Source: Diphasiastrum complanatum
Taxonomy: Eukaryota; Streptophyta; Lycopodiopsida; Lycopodiales; Lycopodiaceae
Assembly (NCBI GenBank): GCA_029204225.1
Contig: CM055108.1
Span: 23,966,749 to 24,030,748, forward strand
Length of the DNA: 64,000 nt
Direction: 5' to 3'
The notes beneath the pieces were generated by a model. It was given only the letters and a program-made list of their open reading frames with translations. It was not told where the DNA came from and made no database searches. The translations under genes were made by a program, and so were the position numbers. This document shows, piece by piece, positions 46,818-57,487 of the stretch; position 1 is the stretch's first letter, and every line of letters begins with the position of its first letter.

Positions 46818-46961
46818 TGTTGGAATATCAATCCACACTCTAGAGAGAACTATCAAACAGGGCGGATAGCTCAGTGGTAGAGCATCCCATCCGGTACGAG
46901 GGAGGTCCTGGGTTCGAATCCTAGTTTGTCCATCCATATTATGATTTATGGATTTCTAACA
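46818..46961 (+). mobile_element. 144-bp TG...CA mini-element carrying a tRNA-like sequence
   Basis: It begins TGTTGGAATATC and ends GGATTTCTAACA; the ends are imperfect inverted repeats. GAGTC stands on both sides (46813-46817 and 46962-46966), a 5-bp target duplication as made by LTR-retroelement integrases. It interrupts the hAT transposase between the HAITH region and the dimerisation domain. Size and termini fit a solo LTR of a very small TRIM-like element, with a tRNA-derived internal promoter. Confidence 0.7.
46860..46932 (+). tRNA. tRNA-like sequence with enlarged anticodon loop (probable pseudo-tRNA)
   Basis: The acceptor stem GGGCGGA pairs with TTTGTCC (three G-T pairs). The D stem GCTC/GAGC encloses AGTGGTA. 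The T arm is CTGGG-TTCGAAT-CCTAG. The discriminator is A. A box (TAGCTCAGTGGTAGAGC) and B box (GGTTCGAATCC-like) are well kept. The anticodon arm has a 4-bp stem TCCC/GGGA around 11 nt instead of the normal 5 bp plus 7 nt, so no anticodon can be assigned and translation use is unlikely. Pol III transcription remains plausible. Confidence 0.6.
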
Positions 46962-48922
46962 GAGTCGTCAAAAAGTGCACACAAAGTGTTGACAATTAAT
47001 TACATGACTGCTAAAAACAAGATGGATTAGATAGCTATTAGCCCTACTGGGGGACAACCCTAACCTACTGGATACACACTCTGCGTTTATGTCCTCCAAC
47101 TGTCCACAAGCTCGATGTCTGTGCATATGGCTCCAGTAGCCCACATAGAGTGAATCAAATGTGTAATTGCATGTATGGGCTTGTGGAAGAAATTCCACCT
47201 ATCAATCCACTTCTTTCGGACATCTACCATCCTACATAAACAAAAAAAGGAATCATTGCATTGTAGCTTGTAGGAAAAAAACTCAACAACGTAAAAAAAC
47301 TTTTACAAAACAAATTACAAAAAAATGTACCTGCACTCATTAAAAAGCGGTTGCTGAAAGGTCTCTCCAATCTTGTCCATAAACTCAAAAATGAGGTCGA
47401 GTGTAGAACCCTCTCAATCCACCAACCTCAGCACATGGTACACTAGTTGTAGGACCTCAACCAATTGCTCAGCCTGTCGTCAGAAATCATCTCCAAAAAC
47501 AATTCTCTGGAACCTAAGTCCAATAAGTTTGCTGCTACGATGTCATTGTGTGCACTCAAGGCAGGTCGAACCCAAAGCAATGGTTCCAACACGACAAAGT
47601 GGTAGGCAAAGCATGTGGGTGTTCGCTTCTTCAAATCAAGTGGGTTATATGTCCTGAACATGGTGAGGGCCCTCTTCTTCTTGGTTACAAATGTGACCAA
47701 GAAAATGGCACTAAATGTGATGGTGGAAACCCAAGGGAGGCCTCCTATGTCATGCATCAAAAGATCAATGCAGTGTGCCGCACACTGGAGTCTGGGTCCA
47801 TACAAATAGGATGATAGTCTCTCTCCATAAGCATATTCATAGCCACATAATTGCAGGCATTGTCAGTGACCACCTGCACTACATGATGCACCACACCTCG
47901 ATGACCGATGTATGTATATGCTCATAGATAAACTCACCCGACCCTTGAGAAATATAGTGCCCAGCGGACATGAAACCAATATGTTGATAATAGGCCTACG
48001 TCGAACATCAGGCCACCCATCCGATAGAATAGAGCAACCATATGTGGCCCAGGCATGTCGTATGGGGCTAAACTCTCTCGTGATGCATGCACGCATGCTC
48101 TTCTCTCAAATGGCGAAGCCACGCATGTGGGGTGTCTCCAAGTGGCATCCCAAGTTGCAATCTCCCTCATCATGTCACGGAAGATGGTGGTGTTGACCAA
48201 GGCAAATGCAAGGTATCCATTGTAAAAAAAAATGGCGTGTAAGTCTAGTGGCTGCCTCATGGTGTGTCTACTGCCACCCTGATCTCTCCCCAACGCCTCC
48301 CATAGCCACCATAGGAACTGCCGCCTCTGCTGAACCTGGGCCACCCTCAATCAGCCCTCCCCCAATGGAAAAGCCTCTCCTGTAGATGATGGCCTTGTTG
48401 TTGCTACTGAGGGTGGTCATGATGGGCCTGCCCCTGCCGATGAAGTCCGTGATGGCCTTGCTACTGATGGACTAGTTTGTGATGGGCATGGTGTTGTTGC
48501 TACTGCTGATGGAGGCTATAATGGGCCTGCTGATGAACTAGGTCATGATGGCCCTGCACCAGAAGGTGCACAGCTCCTTCCAGCCCCCAATCATGTGCCA
48601 ATAGAACCTAGCTGCCCACCAATCTGTACCATGGTCCAGTCGTTGCTGCTCCTCCATATGTGCTCAATAGGCGCTCTTGCTCAGATGCAAGACGTACCAC
48701 ACCCGGGGATGGGGCAATGCCCATGGTCCACCCATATGTCCTGGTTAAGCCAAGGAAGAGTGCTTTGATCCTCGTCACCGTGCTACAAAAGGTAGCACTG
48801 CAAAACAAGCAACGACATCTGCGTGCACCTGAACCTATAAAAACTACGTTGTCTCCCTCCAAGAGATCCACCTCCGCCCACACGCCTTGTCCCGCCATAG
48901 GCATGGCTATAGAAATTCTCAA

Positions 48923-50440
48923 GACGCTATAAAAATGGTCAAAAACTCAATGGAAAGTGGATAACTGGAAAAAGGGAGCTAAAACAACCCTAAAGCCACC
49001 TAAGACCTAAACGGTAATGGCAATGGACGCCTAAGACCTACCCTAAATCACTAAACCCTAAACCCTACACCTAGATAAAAACTATACAAAATGCACACCA
49101 ACCACATGAATGCTCATGGTGACCACCTATGCATAAAGAAGCTTAGGAACATGCAATTAGTCTCTCCCTAGCAAGGCTATAGCCAAGATTCACTCAAAAT
49201 GATACATTATAGCTTCCAAACAAAGCAAAGAAAAAAAGGGCAAAAAAAAGCTTCAACAAGTTGCTTTGTCTACAATTCTCCACATAGTCACTCTTGCCCT
49301 CTTCTTTGTGCTACAACCACCTTCCACTCATCAGCTTACACTAGCCATTTGGCCTCCTATTTATCTCTCCACAAGCTCTTCTTCTCTCCTTTTGGTGCGC
49401 TGAAAATGAGGCTCTTCACAGCTAGATAAAAAAGCTTTCAAGGTTCTTCTTTGAGACAACGTTTTGGGGTTCCAAAACACTACGTCCCAAAACATTGTGT
49501 CCCGAAACGCCATTTCGGTGCTTCTTCGAATGGACCAACTGAAGTGGAAGGTAAGAGCAAAGAGGTTGAGCAAGAAACTTTCAAAGCTTTAAACTATTTT
49601 ATAGCTATGGCTCTAATTTAATAGTTGCATAGGAAGTTCCAAAAAACATTCCATAGATTAGGTTTAGCATTTCCTCTTTTAATTTTTTTATAGATATAGA
49701 TAATATAGTTTAGGGGAACAGTCAAAAAATTAGCTAATTAACTAAACTATCAAAAACTAGATTTAGATACCCATTCGTTTATGTATCTTTCGAACCCTTT
49801 CCCTAGAAAGAGCTAAGTGATGGAGATCAGTGATAATGTATGAAGTCTAGTTACATCGGTGATGGATTTATATAAGCATGTAGATGGCCAGATATGACAA
49901 AGAAATGGGCGACAATATCTCCTAGGTAATTTCCAAAATCATGACATGGATAAATGAGGTAATTCTTTTCTCTGAAACTTGAATCCAATTACAATCAGTA
50001 GCCAATGGTTCGAATCTTGGCTCAGAAACAAAAGAATATCAATATTTCTCCCCCAAAGAGAGGAGACATATAAATAATCTCGCTATTGCACATCAAAAGT
50101 GATGCTCAATTCACTTTGATTTATGCGATACTGCTAAGATTGACGATGTAGCTCAGTCATTTGTTCATGTGCTCAAATTATGCAACAACTGCCAATTGAA
50201 TAACACTAACATATTATATAGCTTTGGCTTATCTATATAATAGAAAATTTTTGCTAACTAAACAAACCATTGGTGTTTTTCCTGTGAAACAAAGGGAGTA
50301 AAAAGATTTGCGATCCGAGTCCTAGATCTTTGACAATCTACTAGAACGTACGTTCCATATGTTTATCCACTGCAACTATGGCTTTAATACTAAAAGTGGT
50401 GGTCCAAATCAATCACTTGCGGTTGACAGGTGTCTTATCC
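48923..50440. other. No gene recognised
   Basis: Short AT-rich frames only. A CTAAACCCTAAACCCTA telo-box-like motif is at 49051-49066. The hAT 5' end and its terminal inverted repeat should lie here but were not identified. Confidence 0.5.
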
Positions 50441-50449
50441 AGAGTTAGC

Positions 50450-52035
50450 CTAGTGTTGAGGATGAGGTATCCAAAAGTATGCCTAGTACGAATATTGAGG
50501 ATACAAACTCAACCGGGGATCTTGACGTTTTCATCCATTATGCTACAATGCTAGAGTGTCTTCCATTAGTTGATGACAATAGGTACCAAATCTTAACGAG
50601 TGTCATGGTAGTTCGAGTGTTGGGCATCTACAAATTTAGAAGGCTCGTGTACTCAATAAAGACAACTCTTTTGGCCAAGAATAGAAAAGGACATCCAAGA
50701 ACAAGTGTATGTGACATCCCAAAAGTGCCAAGAGAATCAAGCAAAGTGGCTGAAAGCAGGTGGGCTATTTCATCCATTAAAGATCCCATATCGCAAATGG
50801 GAGAGTGTCTCAATGGATTTTATTGTTAGTTTTGCCCAAGACAGGGAACGACCTTTTTTTGGATAATCGTGGACGATTCACCAAGATGGCTCCTATTCCA
50901 GCCAAGAATAATGTGAAAACTCTCAAAATAGCTAGGTTGTTTGTGAAGGACACTTCCAAGTTTTATGGGCTATTAGCCAATACTGTTAGTGATCAACACA
51001 ACAAATTTAGCAGTCACTTTTGGAGGTTTGTGTTTCATGGGTCAAATAATAAGCAAAGTATGAGCATGCAAGACGCAGAGTGGGAACGACTCTTTGTGGC
51101 TGACTGTGAATCAGTTGACCAAGATGGCTCCTATTCCAGCCAAGAAAAATGTGACCAATTCCCAAAATAGCTAGGTCTTTTGTGAAGGAAATTTCAAGCT
51201 TTACGGTTTATCAGCCAAAATTGTTAGTGATTAACACAACACGTTTTATAGTGAGGTTGCTCGCAAGTTCTCAAACCGGAAGGTTGGCAAATCCATTCAA
51301 TCCTTCAGATAAGTCGTTCATTAAAAAAAGCGTGTAGGATATGAGAGATACTTGTTGCATTCATAGAGCCATGATAATTCTACATAGACCCAAATAGATA
51401 CTTGAATATGAAAGAGAAAATGAATATGGCTGCATATCATGAGTTGTTCGTGAAATGGAAGGCAACAAACTAATGAATTCCTCAAACTGGAAAGGGGCTG
51501 GTAAACTCCAACGATGTTTCTTGACCTTGTTTACGAAGACGTAAACACTTCTCAAGGGGGAGGGAGTATTAGAGTCCTTGGAAGTGCCTACCTAGGAAGG
51601 ACTGGGAACATAGGCACCGAGGATGGTATGCCTAGTCTTGGGTCTGTCATCTAGTTAAGGGTCAACGTGGGAATATGTAGACGACTAGTAGGAGACGTGG
51701 CAGCGTGCTAGAAAACTACCCCACATAGTCTGGAGGGACAGTATACTAGAATCAGGGGTACTCAGGTACATATAGACCCCGCCAACATCCATCTGGAAGT
51801 ACAATTTGGAGAGAGAGACAGACTGGTTGAAAGATAACATTTTGTAACGAAAGATAACTAATGAGGAGATACCAAACATGGTATTAAGACATGCGAGTAT
51901 GTGACTAGGTGGTGAAGATAACTCTGCCCCTTTGGGCATTAGATGCCATTCTACCATTGATTTTACAAGATTGGAGGACCAGCGTCCTAACATCAGATTA
52001 CTTTTGTTCTGTCTATAAATAACCTTTGTCAACAT
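50450..52035 (+). mobile_element. Ty3/gypsy (chromovirus-like) 3' end
   Basis: Integrase remnants (50620-51320), a chromodomain-like strand (YHELFVKWKATN, about 51445), a polypurine tract (CAAGGGGGAGGGAG, about 51553-51566) and an LTR starting TATTAGAGTCC (51567) occur in order. An LTR end ...CCTAACA at 51992 is possible, but a TATA-like TCTATAAATA lies at 52012, so the LTR may extend to about 52035. Confidence 0.65.
50620..51330 (+). pseudogene. Gypsy integrase with internal duplication
   Basis: A decayed HHCC region (50620-50800) is followed by integrase core LLVLPKTGNDLFLDN, GRFTKMAPIPAKNNVKTLKI, ARLFVKDTSKFYGLL and SDQHNKFSSHFWRF, where the usual SDRDxKFxSxFW has lost its second catalytic region (R-D to Q-H). 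The DNA of 50878-51015 recurs in altered form at 51117-51255 (same QDGSYSSQ/TKMAPIPAK DNA), a local duplication. Frames shift between blocks. Confidence 0.7.
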
Positions 52036-53300
52036 TCACATGCATGGTATGGACATATCAAATGTGACAAAGCTAGAAAAACCAAATGTTTCTCATCACC
52101 ACGGCTTAGTACATGTCCAAGACTTGCTTCTCACAAGAATTGGCAAATGGGCATTGATAGCTAACATTTGTAATAATTATACGACGCAGTCTAAATATAT
52201 AAGTTTAGGACAATACCGAAACGTAATATTAAAGAAGTGACGCCTTCAGATTTAGGGAGTCCATCCAATGAGTCTGAGTCAATGGTCATCAATCTTTTTA
52301 TCAGTGCCCAAGAGTACTGCAGGTCACAAGAATAAAAATATGCAGGTATGAGCTTTCATATATTTATACGAGGACCAATGTGCTTCTTCAAAGGTGAAGA
52401 GAAGACTTAGCCATGATAAAGACTAGTACTAAAGATCGAAGCCAGTCCCTAATTCCTCATCAGACTGTTCAGGATAAACGCAGAGAAAGGGTGGTTAAAT
52501 GTCAAGCCCTGGTCATTACTGCATCCTATACACAATATGGTTGAAAGTTGATAGAATCAAAACTTTCTATTTGTAGTGGCATAGCTATCCATCCATCCAT
52601 CAAAAGACACAACCACTTTTGGTACTACAAGTCTTTAAAGCTTGGCCACTAATGGATTAGCTTCATACTCACTTCATAGAGATCAAGTATCTCTAATTAT
52701 CCGTCTCCATGTTTATCGTGCAAGGCAAGCCAATGCAAGAAGTTGCATACACAATAGCTTACCCAACACTTGATGTCTCAAAGAAGAGTTGAGGGCTCTC
52801 CAAAACAAGCTTCAGCATTGTTGACAAAACAGCGAATGGTCATCGATTTCTCTTTGGACTGGTATTGTAGCCACTCTAGCCAAAGGTTGCTGGACTTCAA
52901 CAGTGCCTAGAGAAGGTTCATTCGTGATAACATCCATTCTGAATCATGACGGGAAACAAATACGTAAGTACATCTCTTAATAAGTGCACAATGAGTAACG
53001 CTCTGCTTGTAACAGATAGAACCTTGCCAATAATCGCTCCGACGCCTAGCTGTATCTTCTGTAACTATTGTCCGTTAATCACCCGAATTCAGGCTAAAGC
53101 TCAGCAGCCTGTTATGCTTATTCAAAGAGTCTCGCGCAATGTAGGCACAATCTTGGTGATGCTTAATGCTTTGGACTATGATATATCATGAAGCAATTGA
53201 CCCTTATCAAGGCATACGAAGCCTTTAGAACACACTAGGTCTTTAGTGTTCTCAACTCATCATTTGTGAGGGGCAGCACATGTTTCCATCTGCCTGCATA
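52036..53300. other. No gene recognised
   Basis: No domain, LTR border or RNA gene could be supported here. Confidence 0.5.
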
Positions 53301-53600
53301 GTTAAAAATAAATGACTATGCTAAAGTTAATCCATAGGTTACTTTGACCCAAAAGGTCGAGATCAGTGTAACCATGGGTATTTAGTTATTTAGGCCATGT
53401 TAAGTTTGTCTTAATTTGTGATGGACCCAATTTTGGTCATGTACTGACTCGTGGATCCTTAGAGGTCTCATTTGGTTTAGGGGCCCTATCTTGACTTTTG
53501 GGGGTGCCCTACATTCAGTAAGTAGGTAGAGTACATATTGGCTTATTGTGTCACATTTTTCAGTTTGGCTAAGCATTGCTCTCCATTGCTTTTGTTGTTG

Positions 53601-53603
<3 letters not shown>

Positions 53604-53667
<64 letters not shown>
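53604..53667. repeat. (CT)n microsatellite
   Basis: About 64 bp of pure CT. Confidence 0.95.
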
Positions 53668-53670
<3 letters not shown>

Positions 53671-54009
53671 GTAGGGCGCCCTGTTGAAGAGTAATGCCTA
53701 TTTTACCCCTTTGGCTAAGCATTAGTTAAGTTGTACATAACTCATGGGGCATGTTTTAATTAAATGCATGAGACTCTCTTTTGTAAGTTATGTAAATTAG
53801 TGCAAGTGGCCCACTTGGCCAAGTAGCTCACTCCTATGGTCGACACCTAGACTTTCCATGCATGTAAAGGAGGTGCTTGCCTCACAAGGGATTTGGAGGA
53901 CCCACGCCCTCCTCTCTCTCTCTAGCAATTCATTTTTTCTTGAGACTTTTGAGTTTGTGAGGTGCTTATGCAATTCTCCTTGTGTGTGATATTTTCCATA
54001 GCCAAGAAT

Positions 54010-54514
54010 TGAGGATGCTCAATTTGTTTCCATTAGTCTCAACTCATTACCTTCCTCTTATCTTCCATTTGTTTCATCTTTGAGTATCTCTCTTAGGGGA
54101 CATCAACTCTCCTTTAATAAACTTGTTGGGCTGCTTCTTCAAGAGGAGCAAACGAGGCAAAATTTTGCGGGTGACACTCAACAAGATCAAGCTTTCTTCA
54201 CGAAAGGCAAGTCAAAAGGAAAGGGGAAGCCTCCTTCCAAGGATGAGCAAAAGCCCATTGGAGGTCAAGATGTCAACACTCAAAAGAAGAAAGGGAAGTG
54301 TCATTATTGCAAGAAGTATGGGCACTTCATCAAGGATTGTAAGAAGAAGCTTGCGAAAGAGGAGAGTAAAGGAATTCATACTAGTGCTTCACTTGCTACT
54401 TTGGAGCAAGAGCTTGAAGCTAGTGGTGATCTCTTCAACCAAGACTATGCTTTTGTGTCTAATATTGCTGATCTTGGTGACTTGACTCTTGTTTTCCTAC
54501 ATGCATGCCAATAA
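54010..54514 (+). pseudogene. Copia gag with zinc knuckle
   Basis: An open frame from about 54010 reads FVSISLNSLPSSY, LSFNKLVGLLLQEEQTRQNF and a Lys-rich linker, then KCHYCKKYGHFIKDCKKKL (C-x2-C-x4-H-x4-C knuckle, about 54295-54345), typical of plant copia gag. It stops at 54512-54514 soon after the knuckle, where protease should start. Intact start not visible. Confidence 0.8.
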
Positions 54515-54640
54515 ATGCATGCCCATATGAAGAACACACACCTGAGCAGCAATTTCTCAAGTATGGGAACCAAGCAAAACAATTCAAACAAATAAATTGC
54601 TAGTAACATGCCATGCAAGAAACTCTTTTCAAAATCCAAC

Positions 54641-54750
54641 CTGCTCTGGAGTATGATCAGTTATGTAGTGTAGCCAACCATGCCATTCCGGCGGCACAGC
54701 AGATGCATTATACTGTTTCTTATCAGCGTACTCCACCCATCTGTGCCTCC
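54641..54750 (-). CDS. NDUFA12: NDUFA12, internal exon
   Basis: A 110-bp exon between acceptor GATGCTGTGGGCAG and donor GTTGGA. With the last base of the previous exon it encodes GRHRWVEYADKKQYNASAVP then PEWHGWLHYITDHTPEQ, the highly conserved core of NDUFA12 (RxRWVEY...PPEWHxWL). No stop or shift. It ends in phase 0 and continues at 29647 after the 25-kb intron. Confidence 0.95.
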
Positions 54751-55068
54751 CTGCCCACAGCATCGACCAAGAAGATGTTAAGACTAAAAAGAAAGACATT
54801 TCCATTGCATACATATGATATGAGGCATGTAACGTTCAGGTGTAAAAGGCCTGTTGGCTGACAGCTCCTTTCTGACCTTCAGACCTGGTTGAGTATATGT
54901 ACAAGTAAAAAACAGGTTTTCTTTTATGCTCAGATTGGAATTGCTCCAAATATGCATCACTTTTTTAAGCAATAGACAAGGAAAAATGAAGCAACCATGT
55001 AGCCCAAATGACATATCAAATATACAAGAAACGCACATGGTTCCAAGTTAACAGAAAAAATGAATTAC
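54751..55068 (-). other. 318-bp intron of NDUFA12
   Basis: Starts GTAATTCATTT and ends ...CTGTGGGCAG on the minus strand. No insertion recognised. Confidence 0.9.
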
Positions 55069-55163
55069 CAAATTGTGAATTTACTTTCTTCTCGAAATAT
55101 TTGTTGCCAAGCTTGTCAACACCAACTAGCCTTGCTCCATCATCAGTCCAAAGCTTGGTAGCA
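55069..55163 (-). CDS. NDUFA12: NDUFA12, upstream exon
   Basis: A 95-bp exon after acceptor TTCTTTATTTCAG and before donor GTAATT. It encodes ATKLWTDDGARLVGVDKLGN then KYFEKKVNSQF, matching the (x)LVGxDxxGNKYYE block that opens the conserved NDUFA12 domain. Its first base completes a codon from an upstream exon and its last base (G) pairs with GG of the next exon for a Gly codon. The N-terminal exon(s), about 30 residues, were not found up to 64000. Confidence 0.95.
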
Positions 55164-55640
55164 CTGAAATAAAGAATTTTCAGTTTATCAGTTTTCCATA
55201 TTAAACATTGATTCCATGCCTCTATTTACTACTACCACATAACATGACGCGCAAAAGATCGAGCTCCTGTTTTTAATTGAATCAGATACTTGAGGACCCA
55301 GAAGCTCCAGCATGCTCTATTTGTAAAGGCTCATGAGAAAAGGATCACTGTAATACCAGCAACTGACTGAAATTTTAGTAGAGTCTGTGGACTTTCCATA
55401 AATCAAGAGCTGCCAGAGCTATATGAAAACCTTTTAACAGTTACTAGCTGTTCGGGCCCAAACATATTGCCAATCATGTGGATATTTGGACATTTTTGAC
55501 CTATACATATTCCATAATAAGAGTAGCTCAACTTTAGTGTAGTGATGGTAGCTTGAGCTATAGATTAGGTTTCTCCGCTGAAGAACCATGAATTAAAATT
55601 TTCTCACATATATCAGCTCTATTGGTCAATAAAGCTTTCC
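55164..55640. other. Upstream NDUFA12 intron, no feature recognised
   Basis: No exon or element motif was recognised before the copia fragment starting near 55640. Confidence 0.5.
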
Positions 55641-57200
55641 CTTGAATCTACATAGCTTGAGCTAGAGATTCTGTTCTCCTCTGAAGAACTTGAATTCAAT
55701 GAGAGAAAATCAAATCCTGCTTCATTTGAAGAGCTTGATGGTTCAGTGCTACAAGAGGAGGTTAGGAGGTAATCTTGCTGCTTGCGAAGACTACATGGAG
55801 AAAGCAAAAACAATTTCAAAAGAGCCAAAGAGGACGTACACCATAGCAAGGCAAGGGCTACAACAAGTCTTCAAGGCAAGGGCTACAACAAGTCTTCGAT
55901 GAAAGACATGGAACAAAAACTATTAGAGGTGAAGACAGTCAAAGGAGCGGTTCATTCTGATCTACTCGTAAAAGGCAAGGTAACTGCAATTATTGTTTTA
56001 AATATGGAAATTTTGTATTGCGTTGTAGAAAGCAACAATTTGATAAGTATGAAACAAACTTCTAGAAAGTAAATATATCGGTATGTTGAGAACGTCACGA
56101 ATGATGATTAGAATGAAGATCAATTTGATGTATTTCTTGATGCATTGATATGGCACATGAGCCTATGCGAGCATGGTATATAGACTCAGGAGCATCACAA
56201 CATTTGAATGCTCAATGGGGTTGCTTTGAAAATATGAAAAGACTAATGATAGAAGGTTTGTATGAGTGGCAATCGCACAAATGATGTAAAAAAGGAAGGG
56301 AGAGTGCTTGTCAAAATAACTTCTAGACGAATAAGATATATCAAGAATGTTTGTCTGCCTAAACTTGCCAAACATCTATTAAAATATACCAAGAATGTGT
56401 GTATGTGCCTAAACTTGCAAAACACCTGTTGCCTGTGCCTACCAAAACTAGAGAAGAAAGAAATTGATGAGTCCAAGTGCCTTATTGAAGATATTTATCA
56501 TACCAGGAGTGAAAAAAGCAAATTTGCATAGATTATATGCTTTCCTCCCTAATCAAAAGGCATGTAGGATATTGGACATAGAAGGTAACAAGCTAATTAT
56601 GAGCAGAGACGTAATATTTGTAACAAGAAAAAACCTCACCATAATTTCAACATAAACAAGTAAAATCATGGACTTTCCTTAAAAATGAAAGCATCAAGAT
56701 TCGAGAGAAAGAAACAAGTGTGTGAAAACCACAAGAGGATGAGCAGTCCATGGAAAGAAAAATCATGGCAACACCCATGGACATTGTGGTCGCCACCATC
56801 ACATACCAAGAAATTGCCACGAGTGACAATAGTAATACTACACAATCAAGAACAAGCAAACGATTAAGAAACTCGGGCGAGTGAACAAGGAGCACGATGG
56901 TCATCGCAACAATGAAAACAAAAGAAACCTACAACAAGCTTTGCAGTTATGTCCACAATTATGTAAAAACCAGAGCCATAGTGATACCAAGACACAAGAA
57001 AAGAAGAAATCTGGCAAAACAAAATGGAGTACAACTCCATTGAGGGAGATAACATATGGGATATAGTAAAATTACTCTAAGGAAGAAACCAATAGGATGT
57101 AAACGGATGTAGCGACCATGGCATAAAGACTCATCCAAAGAAACAACCACAGAAACAAAAGAAAGTGTAGCAAAGAACAAACATCAGCAACTTCAATAAT
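55640..57200 (+). pseudogene. Degenerate copia (gag knuckle, protease, integrase end)
   Basis: An acidic/Ser gag part, a short tandem repeat (GGGCTACAACAAGTCTTC twice, about 55853-55897) and a knuckle CNYCFKYGNFVLRC (His replaced by Asn, about 55985-56028) are followed by protease AWYIDSGASQHLNAQWG (about 56172) and then integrase C-terminus KACRILDIEGNKLIMSRDVI (about 56558-56620). The integrase core is deleted. A Lys-rich linker and a trace of RT (KKPIGCK, about 57084) follow. Many stops. Confidence 0.7.
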
Positions 57201-57464
57201 ATCTGAAGTAGCATTGACTTGAGTATTCCTATCTTTTTGTTTTGTAGCGAGGTGAATTCCTAATCAAGGTTGTGAATAATAAACTGAGTTCCAGAACCCC
57301 ACAGACGATGACAACCAAATAAAGCAACCACCTTATGTAGTTGTAGTTCTCATAGACAATTTTTCTTTGACAACATTAACAAGGGAGAAAAACTTAGAAG
57401 AATGACAAGGAGGAAGAAGAGGAGTGGGGGCATCGTAGCTTGTGGAGTGCAACAACCTGAACAA

Positions 57465-57487
57465 GGGGGGGGGGGGGGGGGGGGGGG
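57465..57487. repeat. Poly-G run
   Basis: Twenty-three consecutive G residues, G-quadruplex-capable, just after the degenerate copia; it may derive from a polypurine tract. Confidence 0.85.

Larger units (their letters stand above)
45965..48922 (-). pseudogene. hAT transposase gene (main part)
   Basis: Right to left: N-terminus with a BED-like finger start (RRCRCLFCSATFC, about 48830-48790), a low-complexity part with stops (48600-48360), DUF659 core (YGCSILSDGWPDVRRRPIIN, about 48045-47990), DNACNYVAMNML, CAAHCIDLLMHDIGGLPWV (47790-47720), then an intron-like gap, KKWIDRWNFFHKPIHAITH (about 47220-47160) and the dimerisation domain (ASGCERNWSTWSVMHTKGRN, about 46590-46530), then KLVYCTTNLRL. 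The C-terminal tail continues at 38143. hAT transposases excise and reinsert DNA as dimers. Frameshifts, stops and the copia insertion make it inactive. Confidence 0.85.
53310..54514 (+). mobile_element. Copia fragment: LTR-related sequence and gag
   Basis: The left part shares GGTTACTTTGACCCAAAAGG and nearby sequence with copia E's LTR and contains a (CT)n tract (53604-53667). The gag follows directly. Pol is absent. Borders are uncertain. Confidence 0.6.
29648..54640 (-). other. 24,993-bp intron of NDUFA12
   Basis: The intron begins with GTTGGATTTT at 54640 and ends with ...TTTTTTTACACAG at 29648 (minus strand), a canonical GT-AG pair joining two phase-0 exon ends. It contains a LINE, a Penelope-like element, a hAT with a nested copia pair, gypsy and copia fragments and microsatellites. 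The flanking exons are conserved and open, so splicing over this distance is presumably functional; this is inference. Confidence 0.85.

Noticed and set aside
46860-46932. Functional nuclear tRNA gene
   Set aside because: The anticodon arm is two nucleotides too long and no anticodon can be assigned; it sits inside a mini-element with target duplication.
49051-49066. CTAAACCCTAAACCCTA as telomeric repeat
   Set aside because: Only two units; an interstitial telo-box, not a telomere.
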